Of a stretch of 64,000 bases of DNA, positions 32,999 to 42,409 are shown one piece after another. This DNA is from Pseudomonas sp. PB120 (GTDB taxonomy: Bacteria > Pseudomonadota > Gammaproteobacteria > Pseudomonadales > Pseudomonadaceae), in assembly GCF_009761815.1 (NCBI RefSeq), contig NZ_RWIN01000125.1, positions 50,713 through 114,712 on the forward strand, written 5' to 3'. The first letter of the stretch is position 1, and every line of letters starts with the position of its first letter. The position numbers and the translations under genes were made by a program. The notes below the pieces were generated by a model. That model saw only the letters and a list, made by a program, of their open reading frames with translations, was not told where the DNA came from and did not search any database.

Positions 32999-35929
32999 TT
33001 AAGCCAGCAACCGCGCCCAGTTCACACTGGAGTTGTTGCCAAGGGTGAAACCCTTGCCGGTCAGGGCGAGGTTTTTGTTGTACGCCAGGTCATGCTGGAA
33101 CGCGTCCGCCCACTTTTCACGCAAGGCCTGAAGGGCTTGTGGCGCATCAGGCAAGGTGCCCGGGTGAATGACCTGGACTTGCGGTGTCCACACCACCAGA
33201 TAGCCCGCCTGCCCGGCCTTGAGGCACAGGTCGACATCGGCGAAAGCCTCGGCGAACGCAGCCTCGTCCAGACCGCCCACTTCATCGAACAAAGCTTTGC
33301 GGATCATCAGGCATACGGCGGAAACGGCCGAATAGTTCTGCTCCAGCACCAGACGATTCAGGTAGCCCTTGGCATCTTTCTTCTCGCCGACAAAGGCCGA
33401 ACCGACACCGTCGTTCATGCCCAGGATCAGGCCGGCCTGGGTCACGTTGCCGTCGTGGTCCTGCAACTTGGTGCCGACCACGCCGACTTCCGGGCGCTGG
33501 GCCTGGTTGAGCAGGGATTCGAGCCAGTTCGGGTTGACCACTTCGCCGTCCGCCGCCAGCAGCACCAGGTATTCACCCTCGGCTTGTCGACTGGCTTCGT
33601 TGAACAGCGCCGACTCGCTGAGACGCTCATGGGAGCGCAGCACGCGGACGCGGTCGCCCGGCTGGCCGAGACCGTCCAGCCACTGCAGCAGCTCTGGGGA
33701 CTGGCTAGCGTTGTCGGCGATCACTATTTCGTAACGGGTGTAGCGGGTGCGTTGCAAGATGCCGGTCAGGCAACGCTGCAACGACTCCAGGTTGTCCTGG
33801 CTCGGGACGATGATCGACACCAGCGGACGTTCAGCATGACGGTAGTCAATGCGGTAAGTGCCCGGCTCTTCCGAGCTGACTTGCGCCTTGTAGCCACGGG
33901 TAGCGAGGTGTCGGACCAGGGCCTGACGTTCGTGGGCATTGTCTTCCAGCACTGGCGTGCGGGCGATCATCAGCGGTTCGTCCAGATGAGCCAGCCAGGC
34001 CAGGCCGCCCTCTTCGATGATGCGCAGCAGCACGTCGAATTCCAGCGCTTTGCTGAAGTCGGCCTGATAACCGCCGGCGGCCAGCAACACGTCCTTGCGG
34101 ATCAGCCAGTGACGCGCCATCAGCGCGGGCAGGCTTTGCAGCAGATCGAGGTTGAAGCCAGGACGGAATACATCCACCAGCGCGCCATGGGCGTCGCGAT
34201 GGATTTCGTCCGACGCCACCGCGCGGCATTCCGGCGCGGCCAGCAGTTCCAGACCGGCGCGCAACAGGCCGCCAGCGGTGAACTCGTCACCTGCCTCGGT
34301 CAAAATCATCCAGTCGCACGCCGATTGACGGACCACCTGGTTGAGCTTGTCGACATGGTTGGCCAGCGTCACGCGCACAAAGTGCAGCGTGTTGTGCTCG
34401 GTCGTTGCCGCCAGCGGTTCGCCCGTGGTGAACACCACGATCTTGAAGGCGTGGTTGCGACCTTCCAGCAAGCTGTCGAGGGTAATTTGCAACTTGGCGG
34501 CGTCGTTGTCGAGGTCCAGCACCAGAATGCCGAATTGCGGGCCGCCACGGTGCTCGGCCAGATAGCGCGACGTCGCCGCCACTTCGTCAGCATCAGGGGC
34601 ACGCGCCGCCAACCAATTGAGCAGGCGGCCGGAGCGCATGGCACCGAACGCCTCTTCGTTGCCTTGTGTCGATACCGCATTCAAGCGCTCGGACCAGGCG
34701 CGCATGTCCCGCGCCGGTTCCTCTTCGCCCAGAAGCTCCAACTGCTGCACCAGGCGCTTGACCACCTGGCGGTTGAAAGGCCCCGCGTCATACGCATGCC
34801 ACAACCGATCGACCACGCTTTCGGCGGTGTCGTTGTTGCGCGGGCGCATCATGTTTTCCTGATCAGCCCAGATCCCTTCAAGCCCCTGCAGCTGAACGCG
34901 GCCGGCCGGCATGGCGTGCAGCAGAAACTCGATCTCGCTCAACAGATCGAAGAACGGCTGGTTGTAGTAAGGCAACTCGACGTACTGAAACAGCCCAAAC
35001 CGACGTTCCGGCCCCTTCTGCACGTTGGTCCAGCGCGACTCGATAATCGGTTCGGAGGTCAGCGAGCGCCCGGTGCGCAGGCAGTCCGCCATGGCGTCGA
35101 AACTCTCCAGCGCCAACTGCTTGCCCTGCGCCGGGTCGAGACCGGTGTGCTCGCGTGGCAAGGTCGACAGCAGCTCGGCGAACGCTTCGCGCTCTGCCAC
35201 CGATTTCGCGTCGTTGGCGGCCAGGGTGGTGTAGACCTCGGTCTTGTGCTCCGAGACCATGTAGTTGACCTCGCGCACCACGTACGGGATCGGCAGCATG
35301 CGGGCCTTGGACCGTGCCAGCATGTAGTACGCGTGGCCGATTTCCTGCCATTCGAAGCTGATGTTCTCCGGCATGGTCGCGTACCAGTCGCGCAGCAGCT
35401 CGACGCGGTGAACCGCGTAGAACGGCGGAATGTACTGCTGCATGAAATCGATGACCCGGTCCTGAGCACGCTCCGACGAATAGTCTTCACAGACTTTCTT
35501 GTCCCGGCGGTAGTAGCTCACGCTGCTGGCCAGGGTCAGGTACATCAGGCAGTAGCCGTGGCACATGCCGTAATCGGCATTGTCTTCCAGGAACGAGACC
35601 GCAGACTTGATCCCGTCATGCAGAATGAAGTCATCGTCGGCGGCGAACACCATGTACGGCGTGGTCACCTCCTTCACGCCGTAGTCCAGCTTGGCCCGCA
35701 GGCCCTGGTAGCCGAACTGCGGCACATGGCGGTAATCGACCGAGGGGTAAACGCCGTCGATGCCGTCGGTGACCTGGGTCGAGGAATCCAGCAACAGGAT
35801 CCTGCAAGGCAAGGTGCTGTAAAACTTGATTGCCCGGCGCGCAAAGGCCGGACGGTTATGGGTGACCATCACCACCGTCAACAACTCGTTCAGTGGTAAT
35901 CCGCTTTCAGAACCGTAATTGCCTTGCAT
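32999..35929 (-). CDS. large multidomain glycosyltransferase (Fgt2-like)
   Basis: A 976-residue cytosolic protein from the ATG at 35929 (MQGNYGSESG, GGGAAG upstream; ATGs or TTGs up to 35971 are alternatives). The N-terminal GT-A domain (about 15-250) has VVMVTHNRPAFARRAI and the DxD-like FAADDDF. A middle region (about 430-650) is a degenerate second GT-A-like unit. A C-terminal GT2 domain (about 705-960) starts PLVSIIVPSQDNLESLQRC. Size and layout resemble flagellin glycosyltransferase Fgt2 of P. syringae, as I remember it. The C-terminal GT2 unit is similar to that in the 1198-residue protein at 42488-46084. Confidence 0.88.
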   Translation of the reverse strand: MQGNYGSESGLPLNELLTVVMVTHNRPAFARRAIKFYSTLPCRILLLDSSTQVTDGIDGVYPSVDYRHVPQFGYQGLRAKLDYGVKEVTTPYMVFAADDDFILHDGIKSAVSFLEDNADYGMCHGYCLMYLTLASSVSYYRRDKKVCEDYSSERAQDRVIDFMQQYIPPFYAVHRVELLRDWYATMPENISFEWQEIGHAYYMLARSKARMLPIPYVVREVNYMVSEHKTEVYTTLAANDAKSVAEREAFAELLSTLPREHTGLDPAQGKQLALESFDAMADCLRTGRSLTSEPIIESRWTNVQKGPERRFGLFQYVELPYYNQPFFDLLSEIEFLLHAMPAGRVQLQGLEGIWADQENMMRPRNNDTAESVVDRLWHAYDAGPFNRQVVKRLVQQLELLGEEEPARDMRAWSERLNAVSTQGNEEAFGAMRSGRLLNWLAARAPDADEVAATSRYLAEHRGGPQFGILVLDLDNDAAKLQITLDSLLEGRNHAFKIVVFTTGEPLAATTEHNTLHFVRVTLANHVDKLNQVVRQSACDWMILTEAGDEFTAGGLLRAGLELLAAPECRAVASDEIHRDAHGALVDVFRPGFNLDLLQSLPALMARHWLIRKDVLLAAGGYQADFSKALEFDVLLRIIEEGGLAWLAHLDEPLMIARTPVLEDNAHERQALVRHLATRGYKAQVSSEEPGTYRIDYRHAERPLVSIIVPSQDNLESLQRCLTGILQRTRYTRYEIVIADNASQSPELLQWLDGLGQPGDRVRVLRSHERLSESALFNEASRQAEGEYLVLLAADGEVVNPNWLESLLNQAQRPEVGVVGTKLQDHDGNVTQAGLILGMNDGVGSAFVGEKKDAKGYLNRLVLEQNYSAVSAVCLMIRKALFDEVGGLDEAAFAEAFADVDLCLKAGQAGYLVVWTPQVQVIHPGTLPDAPQALQALREKWADAFQHDLAYNKNLALTGKGFTLGNNSSVNWARLLA

Positions 35930-35983
35930 TTTCTTCCCCACAACCGGCATTTCGCCCGATGAACTCAACAATGATGTCGTTGC

Positions 35984-36721
35984 TTAGCGAACGCGACGCA
36001 GGTAGCCGTCCGGCGCCACAGTGATCAGCAGCTTGTTCTGCAACTGACGATCGATCTCGAAGTCAGCGTTCTCTTCGAGGTATTTCCACACGGCGGTCTT
36101 CGGGTTGTCGCCCGGGCCCCAAGGACGGTCCGGGAAGAAATCGGCCGGCATGTCTTCAACCACGGTGTCCATGACCACGCAGTAGCTGTCCACCGACACC
36201 AGTGGTGCGTAGAGGCGCAGCTCTTCGAGCACGTGGTCGTGGGTGTGGTTGGAGTCCAGCACCAGGATGACTTTCTTGCCTTCGGCGGCCGCACGGACCT
36301 GGCCGGCGATGTCGGCATCAATGCTCGAACCTTCGATCATCTTGATGCGCTTGCTCATCGGATGGCTCTCGATGGCTTCGCGGTTGTGCGGGCGAATGTC
36401 GAGGTCGATGCCGAGCACTTCACCGTGGCCTTGCAGCTCCAGCAGCGAGGCGTAGTAGATGATCGAACCGCCGTGGGCGATGCCGCATTCGATCACCAGG
36501 TCGGGTTTGACCTGCCAGATGATTTCCTGCATCGCCATCATGTCTTGCGGCAGCTGGATGATCGGACGACCCATCCACGAAAAGTGGTAGCTGTACTTGT
36601 GCTTGGCCGACTCGTTGAAGAAGTCCTGGGCCAGGCCCGTGAGTTTCTGATCATCGCCCTGGGCCGCGATTTCTGCCTGGCATTGGGCTTCGAATGCTTT
36701 ATTGATGGTGTTGTCGGTCAT
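35984..36721 (-). CDS. CmcI/cephalosporin hydroxylase-family methyltransferase
   Basis: A 245-residue protein of the CmcI family, Rossmann-fold SAM-dependent methyltransferases often found in sugar-modification clusters. Visible motifs: HKYSYHFSWMGRPIIQLPQDMMAMQEIIW, VIECGIAHGGSIIYYASLL (SAM loop), LGIDLDIRP and ILVLDSNHTHDHVLEEL. Metal/SAM residues D and H are kept. It probably O-methylates the deoxyhexose. The start is uncertain: GTG at 36742 overlaps the previous stop (GTGA) but has no ribosome site, so I use the ATG at 36721. Confidence 0.85.
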   Translation of the reverse strand: MTDNTINKAFEAQCQAEIAAQGDDQKLTGLAQDFFNESAKHKYSYHFSWMGRPIIQLPQDMMAMQEIIWQVKPDLVIECGIAHGGSIIYYASLLELQGHGEVLGIDLDIRPHNREAIESHPMSKRIKMIEGSSIDADIAGQVRAAAEGKKVILVLDSNHTHDHVLEELRLYAPLVSVDSYCVVMDTVVEDMPADFFPDRPWGPGDNPKTAVWKYLEENADFEIDRQLQNKLLITVAPDGYLRRVR

Positions 36722-36738
36722 TTTTCTAATCTCAATAG

Positions 36739-37809
36739 TCACTGGAACGAAGCGCTGTCGACGGCGTGATAGACGTAGCGTCCACCGGTCATCCGCTTGA
36801 TTTCTTCGAGGTAGTTGGAATTCATCACAAACAGGTTGGCGCCTTCGGGCAAGGCGTCCATGGCTTCTTGTGGCGAGGACACGCGCACGCCGCTCAGGGG
36901 CAGGAAGCGCCCCTGTTTGGCCGGGTTGATATCCACCACGCGATCCACCGCCACACCGGCCCGTTGCAGGAACAGCGAATAGATCACGCCTTTGGACGAC
37001 GCGCCCCAGATCGCCGAACCTTGTTCGGGTGCGGCTTGAATAATCTGTACCGCGCGCTCCAGGCTGCTGGTGAAACCCTGTGGCAACGCCAGGCGCGGCA
37101 CCGGTTGCTCGGGCGTCAGGCGCAACGTGGCCAGGTCCGCAACGATGTACAGGTATTGGCCACCGAACAGGTGACCGGCCTCGTGCACGGTGCCGAACAT
37201 CCGGCGCAGGTCATCGAGGCGGAAATAATTGACGTGCTCGTAGAACAGGTCGAACCAGGCGCGGTGCTCGAGGATCCAGTCGAAGCACGGCACCTCGATG
37301 TAGATCTGCCCGCCCTGATTGGCGTCGGCCATCTCGGCGAGAAAACTCACCGGGTCCTGAATGTGTTCCAGCACATGGCGCAGCACGATGGCGTCGGCCG
37401 CCAGGCCCAGGCCACGGGTGAACGGCGCCTTGATCACGTCAGCGTTGTCGCCTTCATAGGCTGGGTCGATGCCGGTGATGGCGTAGCCCAGGCCCTTGAG
37501 CAGCTCAAGAAAGTAGCCCTTGCCGCAGCCGACTTCGATCAGTTCCTGACCCTTGAAATGACGGGCAATGATGCCTTCGACGTCGCCCAGGTGTTTCTGG
37601 AACTGGCCGGAATGCGCTTGCTCGTTCTGGTAATCGGCGTCGTAGCTGAGCTTGTCGGCATCGAAGGCCTGGTTGAAGATCAACCCGCTCTGTTCATCCT
37701 GCACCAGCACCATGTCCGCGCACGCCGAAGCCCTGGCCGACGCCGGATCGGCGAAGGTTCGGTTCTGCAATACCGGCAGGTCGGCGACCCGATACAACTC
37801 ATGCCTCAT
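36739..37809 (-). CDS. SAM-dependent methyltransferase with C-methyltransferase-type C-terminus
   Basis: A 356-residue protein. Residues about 85-200 hold a class I methyltransferase (ELIEVGCGKGYFLELLKGLG, ITGIDPAYEG, LRHVLEHIQDP). The C-terminal domain (about 255-350, IWGASSKGVIYSLFLQ) resembles the C-terminal domain of NovU/TylCIII-type sugar C-methyltransferases. It lacks the N-terminal zinc-binding Cys motif of the paralogous gene at 38653. It could methylate carbon or oxygen of the CDP-sugar. It overlaps the previous gene by 11 bp. Confidence 0.85.
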   Translation of the reverse strand: MRHELYRVADLPVLQNRTFADPASARASACADMVLVQDEQSGLIFNQAFDADKLSYDADYQNEQAHSGQFQKHLGDVEGIIARHFKGQELIEVGCGKGYFLELLKGLGYAITGIDPAYEGDNADVIKAPFTRGLGLAADAIVLRHVLEHIQDPVSFLAEMADANQGGQIYIEVPCFDWILEHRAWFDLFYEHVNYFRLDDLRRMFGTVHEAGHLFGGQYLYIVADLATLRLTPEQPVPRLALPQGFTSSLERAVQIIQAAPEQGSAIWGASSKGVIYSLFLQRAGVAVDRVVDINPAKQGRFLPLSGVRVSSPQEAMDALPEGANLFVMNSNYLEEIKRMTGGRYVYHAVDSASFQ

Positions 37810-38656
37810 GCTCTGCTCCCAGTAGCTGTTGCAAACGGTCCGCCACGCCCCAGAACGCCATCGGCTCGTGGGTCGGGTAGGGGTAATGCCCCAGGTTCAA
37901 ATGGATCGACGCGCCGCGTTCGCGCACCCGCTGCTCGACCAGCGCCCGCACCGAGATCGGCTGACCGCTGGCGCAGTTGATCACGCCATCGAAGTCGCGC
38001 TGTTGCAGGATCGCGGCGAGGTAAGTCGCGGCGGTATCGATGGCCAGATAATCACGCAACTGCTCGCCGGCCGACATGTTGAAACTGGTGTCACCGGCAT
38101 CGATTGCCCGGTCCAGCGCCGCCAACAAACTGTTGGGGTTTTGCCCCTCGCCGTGCAGGTAAAACAGCCGCGTCCATTGCAGGGTGAACGGTTGAACCCG
38201 CTGCAGGTTTTCGAGAAACAGCCGCAGCGTGTTCTTCGCCAAACCGTAGGGGTTGCCTGGCTGCGCGGCGGTCTGCTCGCTGAGCGGGCCGCTTTGCAGG
38301 CCGTATTCGAAACAGGTCCCGGTGACCAGCACCTGCGACACGCCCGCCTCGACCGCACCCTTGATGAACCGGTAATCGGCCATCAGGTTGTGCTCGAAGT
38401 GAAACAGCGCCTGATAGTTCGGCAAGCCAGGCCACGCCAGGTGCGCCAGGGCATCGACGCCTTCGGTCAACGCGACGATGTCCAGGTCGGCGGCGTGAAT
38501 ATCCGCCGCGACGAACTCCACCGCATTGATCCACGGCAGTCGCGCGGCAGTCTCGGCGTTACGCGCCACGGCCCGGACTTCGCAGCCACGGGCAAGCAAG
38601 GCCTCGACCAGATGGCGGCCGACGAACCCGGTGGCACCGGTCACCAGCACTTTCAC
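37799..38656 (-). CDS. NAD-dependent epimerase/dehydratase-family sugar reductase
   Basis: A 285-residue short-chain dehydrogenase/reductase. VLVTGATGFVGRHLVEALL binds NAD(P), and GTCFEYG/NPYGLAKNTLRLF gives the Ser/Thr-Tyr-Lys centre (Y in NPYGLAK). Start is the GTG at 38656, overlapping the previous stop (GTGA). In this setting it most likely reduces the 4-keto group of the branched CDP-6-deoxyhexose, the last step of such pathways; epimerase activity is possible. Confidence 0.85.
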   Translation of the reverse strand: MKVLVTGATGFVGRHLVEALLARGCEVRAVARNAETAARLPWINAVEFVAADIHAADLDIVALTEGVDALAHLAWPGLPNYQALFHFEHNLMADYRFIKGAVEAGVSQVLVTGTCFEYGLQSGPLSEQTAAQPGNPYGLAKNTLRLFLENLQRVQPFTLQWTRLFYLHGEGQNPNSLLAALDRAIDAGDTSFNMSAGEQLRDYLAIDTAATYLAAILQQRDFDGVINCASGQPISVRALVEQRVRERGASIHLNLGHYPYPTHEPMAFWGVADRLQQLLGAEHEA

Positions 38657-39879
38657 AGGACGGTCAACTCGGGCACGGCGATCACGAAACGGCCATCCCA
38701 CTGACGCACCTGGGCCAGTTGCTGACTGACTTCGTGCAGCAGGTTCCACGGCAGGACCAGCACGTAATCGGGTTTTTCGAGATCGATCTGCGCTGGCGAC
38801 ACAATCGGGATGCGACTGCCCGGCAGATACTTGCCCTGCTTGTGCGGGTTGGCATCGGCGACCCAGGCCAACAGGTCCGGCTTGATCCCGGCGTAGTTGA
38901 GCAAGGTGTTGCCCTTGGCGGCAGCGCCGTAACCGACCACGCGTTTGCCGTCGGCCTTGGCCTGCAACAGGAAGCGCAGCAATTGATGCTTGATGCGTTC
39001 GGCGGCCGGCGCGAGGGTCGCGTAGTACTCAGGGCTTTTCACCCCGGCGTTGACCTCGGCTTGCAGCTGCCGGGCAACCGCTGGCTGCACGTCGCGGCGA
39101 ATGCCATCGGCGCGCTGCACGAAGACCCGCAGCGATCCGCCGTGGGTCGACAACTGGCTGACGTCGAACACTTCCAGGCCATTGCGCGCGCACAAGGTTT
39201 GCACGGCGGTCAGCGACAAATAGGAATAGTGCTCGTGATACAGCGTGTCGAATTGCTGGCCAGCCATCAGCGTCAGCAGTTGCGGAAACTCGAACGTGGC
39301 CACGCCGGTCGGCTTGAGCAAGGTCGCGAATCCACCGAGAAAATCATTGATGTCCGGCACGTGAGCCAGCACGTTGTTGGCGGCCATCAAGTCCGCCGAC
39401 CAGCCTTCGCTGACCAATTGCGCAGCGGTGTCGCGACCGAAGAACAGCTCACGGATCTCCAGGCCTTTTTCCCGCGCCGCTTGCGCGGTGCTGCGGGTGG
39501 GCTCGACGCCCAGGCAAGGAATGCCGCGCTTGGCCACGTACTGCAACAGGTAACCGTCGTTGGCAGCGATTTCCACCACGCGGCTGTCGGCCGTCAGGCT
39601 GAAACGCTCGGCCATTTCGGCGACATAGCGCTCGGCGTGGGCCAGCCAGGTGCTGGAGAACGAACTGAAGTAGGCGTACTCGGCGTCGAACAGGCTGTCG
39701 GCGCTGGTGTAATCCTCGGTCTGCACCAGCCAGCATTGCTGACACACCGCCACTTTCAACGGCACCCATTGCTCGGCTTGCTCCAGCTGATCGGCGCGCA
39801 CGTAGGCATTGGACGGCGGCGAGGTGCCGAGGTCGATCAGCGGCAAGGCCAGGGAAGTCCCGCAACCACGGCAGTTCAT
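38653..39879 (-). CDS. sugar C-methyltransferase (NovU/TylCIII-like)
   Basis: A 408-residue protein with the three-part layout of NDP-4-keto-6-deoxyhexose C-methyltransferases. An N-terminal zinc site has C3, C6, C46 and C49. A SAM domain (about 95-195) includes VVEIAANDGYLLQY and a conserved FEFPQLLTLM-YHEHYSYLSL segment (HEH motif, catalytic in TylC3/TcaB9). A C-terminal domain (about 295-405) starts VVGYGAAAKGNTLLNYAG. It would add a methyl group at C3 of the keto sugar. Start ATG; 4-bp overlap with the epimerase gene on each side. Confidence 0.9.
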   Translation of the reverse strand: MNCRGCGTSLALPLIDLGTSPPSNAYVRADQLEQAEQWVPLKVAVCQQCWLVQTEDYTSADSLFDAEYAYFSSFSSTWLAHAERYVAEMAERFSLTADSRVVEIAANDGYLLQYVAKRGIPCLGVEPTRSTAQAAREKGLEIRELFFGRDTAAQLVSEGWSADLMAANNVLAHVPDINDFLGGFATLLKPTGVATFEFPQLLTLMAGQQFDTLYHEHYSYLSLTAVQTLCARNGLEVFDVSQLSTHGGSLRVFVQRADGIRRDVQPAVARQLQAEVNAGVKSPEYYATLAPAAERIKHQLLRFLLQAKADGKRVVGYGAAAKGNTLLNYAGIKPDLLAWVADANPHKQGKYLPGSRIPIVSPAQIDLEKPDYVLVLPWNLLHEVSQQLAQVRQWDGRFVIAVPELTVL

Positions 39880-40436
39880 ACTCGCACTCCAGCGAAGTGG
39901 TCATCGAGCAAGGGATGGCTGGAATCCCTGGCCGACAGATTATTGACAGGCAGCGGCCAGGCGATGGCCAGCCGCGGATCGTTGACGCTCAAACCACCCT
40001 CGTGCGCCGGCGTGTAGTCCGCGCTGTGCAGGTAGAGCAATTCGGCGTCGTCGGTGAGGGTCTGGAAACCATGGGCGAACCCGGCCGGGATCAACAGACT
40101 GCGGCCATCGCCGGCGCGCAGGTGTTCGGCGTGCCAGTGCAGGAAGGTCTCGGAGTCGGGGCGCAAGTCCACTGCAACATCCCAGACTTCACCGCGCAGA
40201 CAAGTGATCAATTTCGCTTCCGGCGCGTTGGCGTCCTGATAATGCAGGCCACGCACGGTGCCGCGTTCGCGGGTACAGGAATGATTGATCTGACGGATAT
40301 GAAAGGGTTGGCCAAATGCACTCAGGCTGCCTTCGCAAAACAGTCGCGCGAAATGTCCGCGGTCATCTTCAACGCGTTTGTGTTGCACGCTGAACAGGCC
40401 GGCCAGCGGCAACGGCTTCAACAGAAATTCGCTCAC
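39876..40436 (-). CDS. dTDP-4-dehydrorhamnose 3,5-epimerase-like protein (RmlC family)
   Basis: A 186-residue cupin of the RmlC family, the usual length. The catalytic region is HSCTRERGTVRGLHYQ, with the substrate Arg and His, and the YTPAHEGGLSVNDPRLAI-W end is typical. The GTG start overlaps the rfbG stop (GTGA). As it sits with CDP-glucose enzymes rather than rmlA/rmlB, its substrate is probably CDP-4-keto-6-deoxyglucose, epimerised at C3 or C5 before methylation. Confidence 0.9.
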   Translation of the reverse strand: MSEFLLKPLPLAGLFSVQHKRVEDDRGHFARLFCEGSLSAFGQPFHIRQINHSCTRERGTVRGLHYQDANAPEAKLITCLRGEVWDVAVDLRPDSETFLHWHAEHLRAGDGRSLLIPAGFAHGFQTLTDDAELLYLHSADYTPAHEGGLSVNDPRLAIAWPLPVNNLSARDSSHPLLDDHFAGVRV

Positions 40437-41515
40437 AGCGCGCCCCGGTACAGGTTCAGTTGACCCAGGGTGATGGCGCGCATGTCGTCGCCGTTCTGCC
40501 AGGCCAGGTGCCAATCGAGGGTTTGGGTCAGGCACTGTTGCAACGACCAGCGCGGCTGCCAGTTCAGCAATTGACGAGCGCGGCTGCTGTCCAAGCGCAA
40601 CAGGCCTGCTTCATGCAATTCACTCGGTTCGATGCGCAAGCCACGCGCTTGCGGCCAGCGATTGGCGAGTAACTCGACCACTTCGCCGACGCTGCACATG
40701 TCCGCCTCGCTCGGGCCAAAGTTCCACGCGCCGGCAAACTCCGGGCCTTGCTCGTAGAGGCCGGCCGCCAGTTGCAGGTAACCGGCCAGCGGTTCCAGTG
40801 CGTGCTGCCATGGGCGCACGGCTTGCGGGTAACGCAAGGTGACTGGCTCGTCGGCGGTCCAGGCTTTCAATACATCCGGAATCAAGCGCTCCGGCGCAAA
40901 GTCACCGCCGCCCAGCACGTTGCCGGCGCGGGCCGTGGCCAGGGCCAGGCCGTGTTCGGCATGTTTCTCGGCCGGGAAGAACGAAGCGGCGTAAGACTGC
41001 GCCAGCAATTCGCAGCAGGCTTTACTGCTGCTGTAGGGATCGTGGCCGCCGAGGGCTTCGTTCTCACGGTAAGGCCACAACCATTCCTGATTGGCGTAGA
41101 CCTTGTCGGTGGTCACCAGCACGCAGGCGCGCACGCCGCCAACCTGACGAATCGCTTCGAGCAGGTTGAGCGTGCCCATCACGTTGCTGGAATAAGTCCC
41201 CAACGGGTCGCGATAGCCTTCACGCACCAACGGCTGGGCCGCCAGGTGCAGGACGATTTCCGGCTGGGTTTCAGCGATCAATTCCAGCAAGGCGCCCAGG
41301 TCGCGCAAGTCGCCGCGCTGGTCGTTGATGCCTTCGTGAACACGTGCCAGTTCGAACAGGCTCGGCTCGGTCGAAGGGTCCAGCGAAAAACCGCTGACCT
41401 CGGCGCCCAGGCTTTGCAGCCACAGCGTCAACCAACTGCCTTTGAAACCAGTGTGGCCGGTCAGCAGGACTCGCTTGCCGCGCCAGAACTCCGGGCTCAG
41501 TCCCATTGCTTCCAT
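40433..41515 (-). CDS. rfbG: CDP-glucose 4,6-dehydratase RfbG
   Basis: A 360-residue SDR dehydratase. LLTGHTGFKGSWLTLWLQSLG is diagnostic of CDP-glucose 4,6-dehydratase. The catalytic TDK (VLVTTDKVYAN) and YxxxK (DPYSSSKACCE) motifs are intact. It makes CDP-4-keto-6-deoxyglucose. I chose the ATG at 41515, with GGGAGG 4 nt upstream, overlapping rfbF by 19 bp. Confidence 0.95.
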   Translation of the reverse strand: MEAMGLSPEFWRGKRVLLTGHTGFKGSWLTLWLQSLGAEVSGFSLDPSTEPSLFELARVHEGINDQRGDLRDLGALLELIAETQPEIVLHLAAQPLVREGYRDPLGTYSSNVMGTLNLLEAIRQVGGVRACVLVTTDKVYANQEWLWPYRENEALGGHDPYSSSKACCELLAQSYAASFFPAEKHAEHGLALATARAGNVLGGGDFAPERLIPDVLKAWTADEPVTLRYPQAVRPWQHALEPLAGYLQLAAGLYEQGPEFAGAWNFGPSEADMCSVGEVVELLANRWPQARGLRIEPSELHEAGLLRLDSSRARQLLNWQPRWSLQQCLTQTLDWHLAWQNGDDMRAITLGQLNLYRGAL

Positions 41516-42270
41516 GGGGCCTCCCCGCTCTGCCACAGGTGCTCAAGGTGGTTTTTGTCGCGCAGGGTGTCCATCGGGTGCCAGAAGCCATCGTGCTGGA
41601 ACGCTTGCAACTGTTGCTCGCTGGCCAGTGCGGCGAGCGGTTCGGCTTCCCAGGACGTCTGGTCATCGGCGATGTACGGCAGCACTTTCGGCGACAGCAC
41701 GAAGAAGCCGCCATTGATCCAGCCGCCGTCGCCGCGTGGTTTTTCCACGAAACCTTTGACGCTGTCACCGTCGCGTTCCAGCGCACCGTACCGACCCGGC
41801 GGCTGCACGGCGGTCACGGTCGCGAGTTTGCCGTGCGTCAGGTGGAAGTCCACCAACGCACCGATATTGAGGTCAGAAACGCCGTCGCCGTAGGTGAAGC
41901 AGAAGGCTTGCTCGCCTTCCAGGTAACGGGCGGCGCGACGCAGGCGGCCACCGGTCATGGTGTCTTCGCCGGTGTCGATCAGGGTCACGCGCCAAGGCTC
42001 GCTGTAGTTCTGGTGAACGTCCATGCGGTTGTTGCACATGTCGAACGTGACGTCAGAGGTGTGCAGGAAGTAGTTGGCGAAGAAATCCTTGATCGCGTAG
42101 CCCTTGTAGCCCAGGCAAATCACGAAGTCGTGAATTCCGTGTGCGGAATACTGCTTCATGATGTGCCAGAGAATTGGCTTGCCACCGATCTCGATCATGG
42201 GCTTGGGCTTGAGGTGCGACTCTTCGCTGATCCGCGTGCCCAGACCACCCGCCAGAATAACTGCCTTCAT
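41497..42270 (-). CDS. rfbF: glucose-1-phosphate cytidylyltransferase RfbF
   Basis: A 257-residue nucleotidyltransferase that makes CDP-glucose. VILAGGLGTRISEESHLKPKPMIEIGGKPILWHIMK is the family N-terminus and FCFTYGDGVSDLNIG carries the metal-binding Asp. It is the first gene of the CDP-sugar cassette and has AGGGGAAA upstream of the ATG. A weak sigma54-like site lies at 42410-42425. Confidence 0.96.
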   Translation of the reverse strand: MKAVILAGGLGTRISEESHLKPKPMIEIGGKPILWHIMKQYSAHGIHDFVICLGYKGYAIKDFFANYFLHTSDVTFDMCNNRMDVHQNYSEPWRVTLIDTGEDTMTGGRLRRAARYLEGEQAFCFTYGDGVSDLNIGALVDFHLTHGKLATVTAVQPPGRYGALERDGDSVKGFVEKPRGDGGWINGGFFVLSPKVLPYIADDQTSWEAEPLAALASEQQLQAFQHDGFWHPMDTLRDKNHLEHLWQSGEAPWKQWD

Positions 42271-42409
42271 CGTTTCCCCTCTTGTTCGTCACAGGGCCTG
42301 CTCCAGCCTGACAAGGCGTGGCGACCATCTGGATAAATCGCATGAGGCAGCAACCTTCAGCTTCTGGCTGCGTCGCACATGCTAGATTTATGGCGATTTT
42401 CAGGGGACT

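Noticed and set aside
32612..35899. A 1095-codon plus-strand open frame opposite pseB and the large glycosyltransferase
   Set aside because: Antisense shadow: His/Gln/Arg-rich translation without domains, while the opposite strand carries clear glycosyltransferase motifs.
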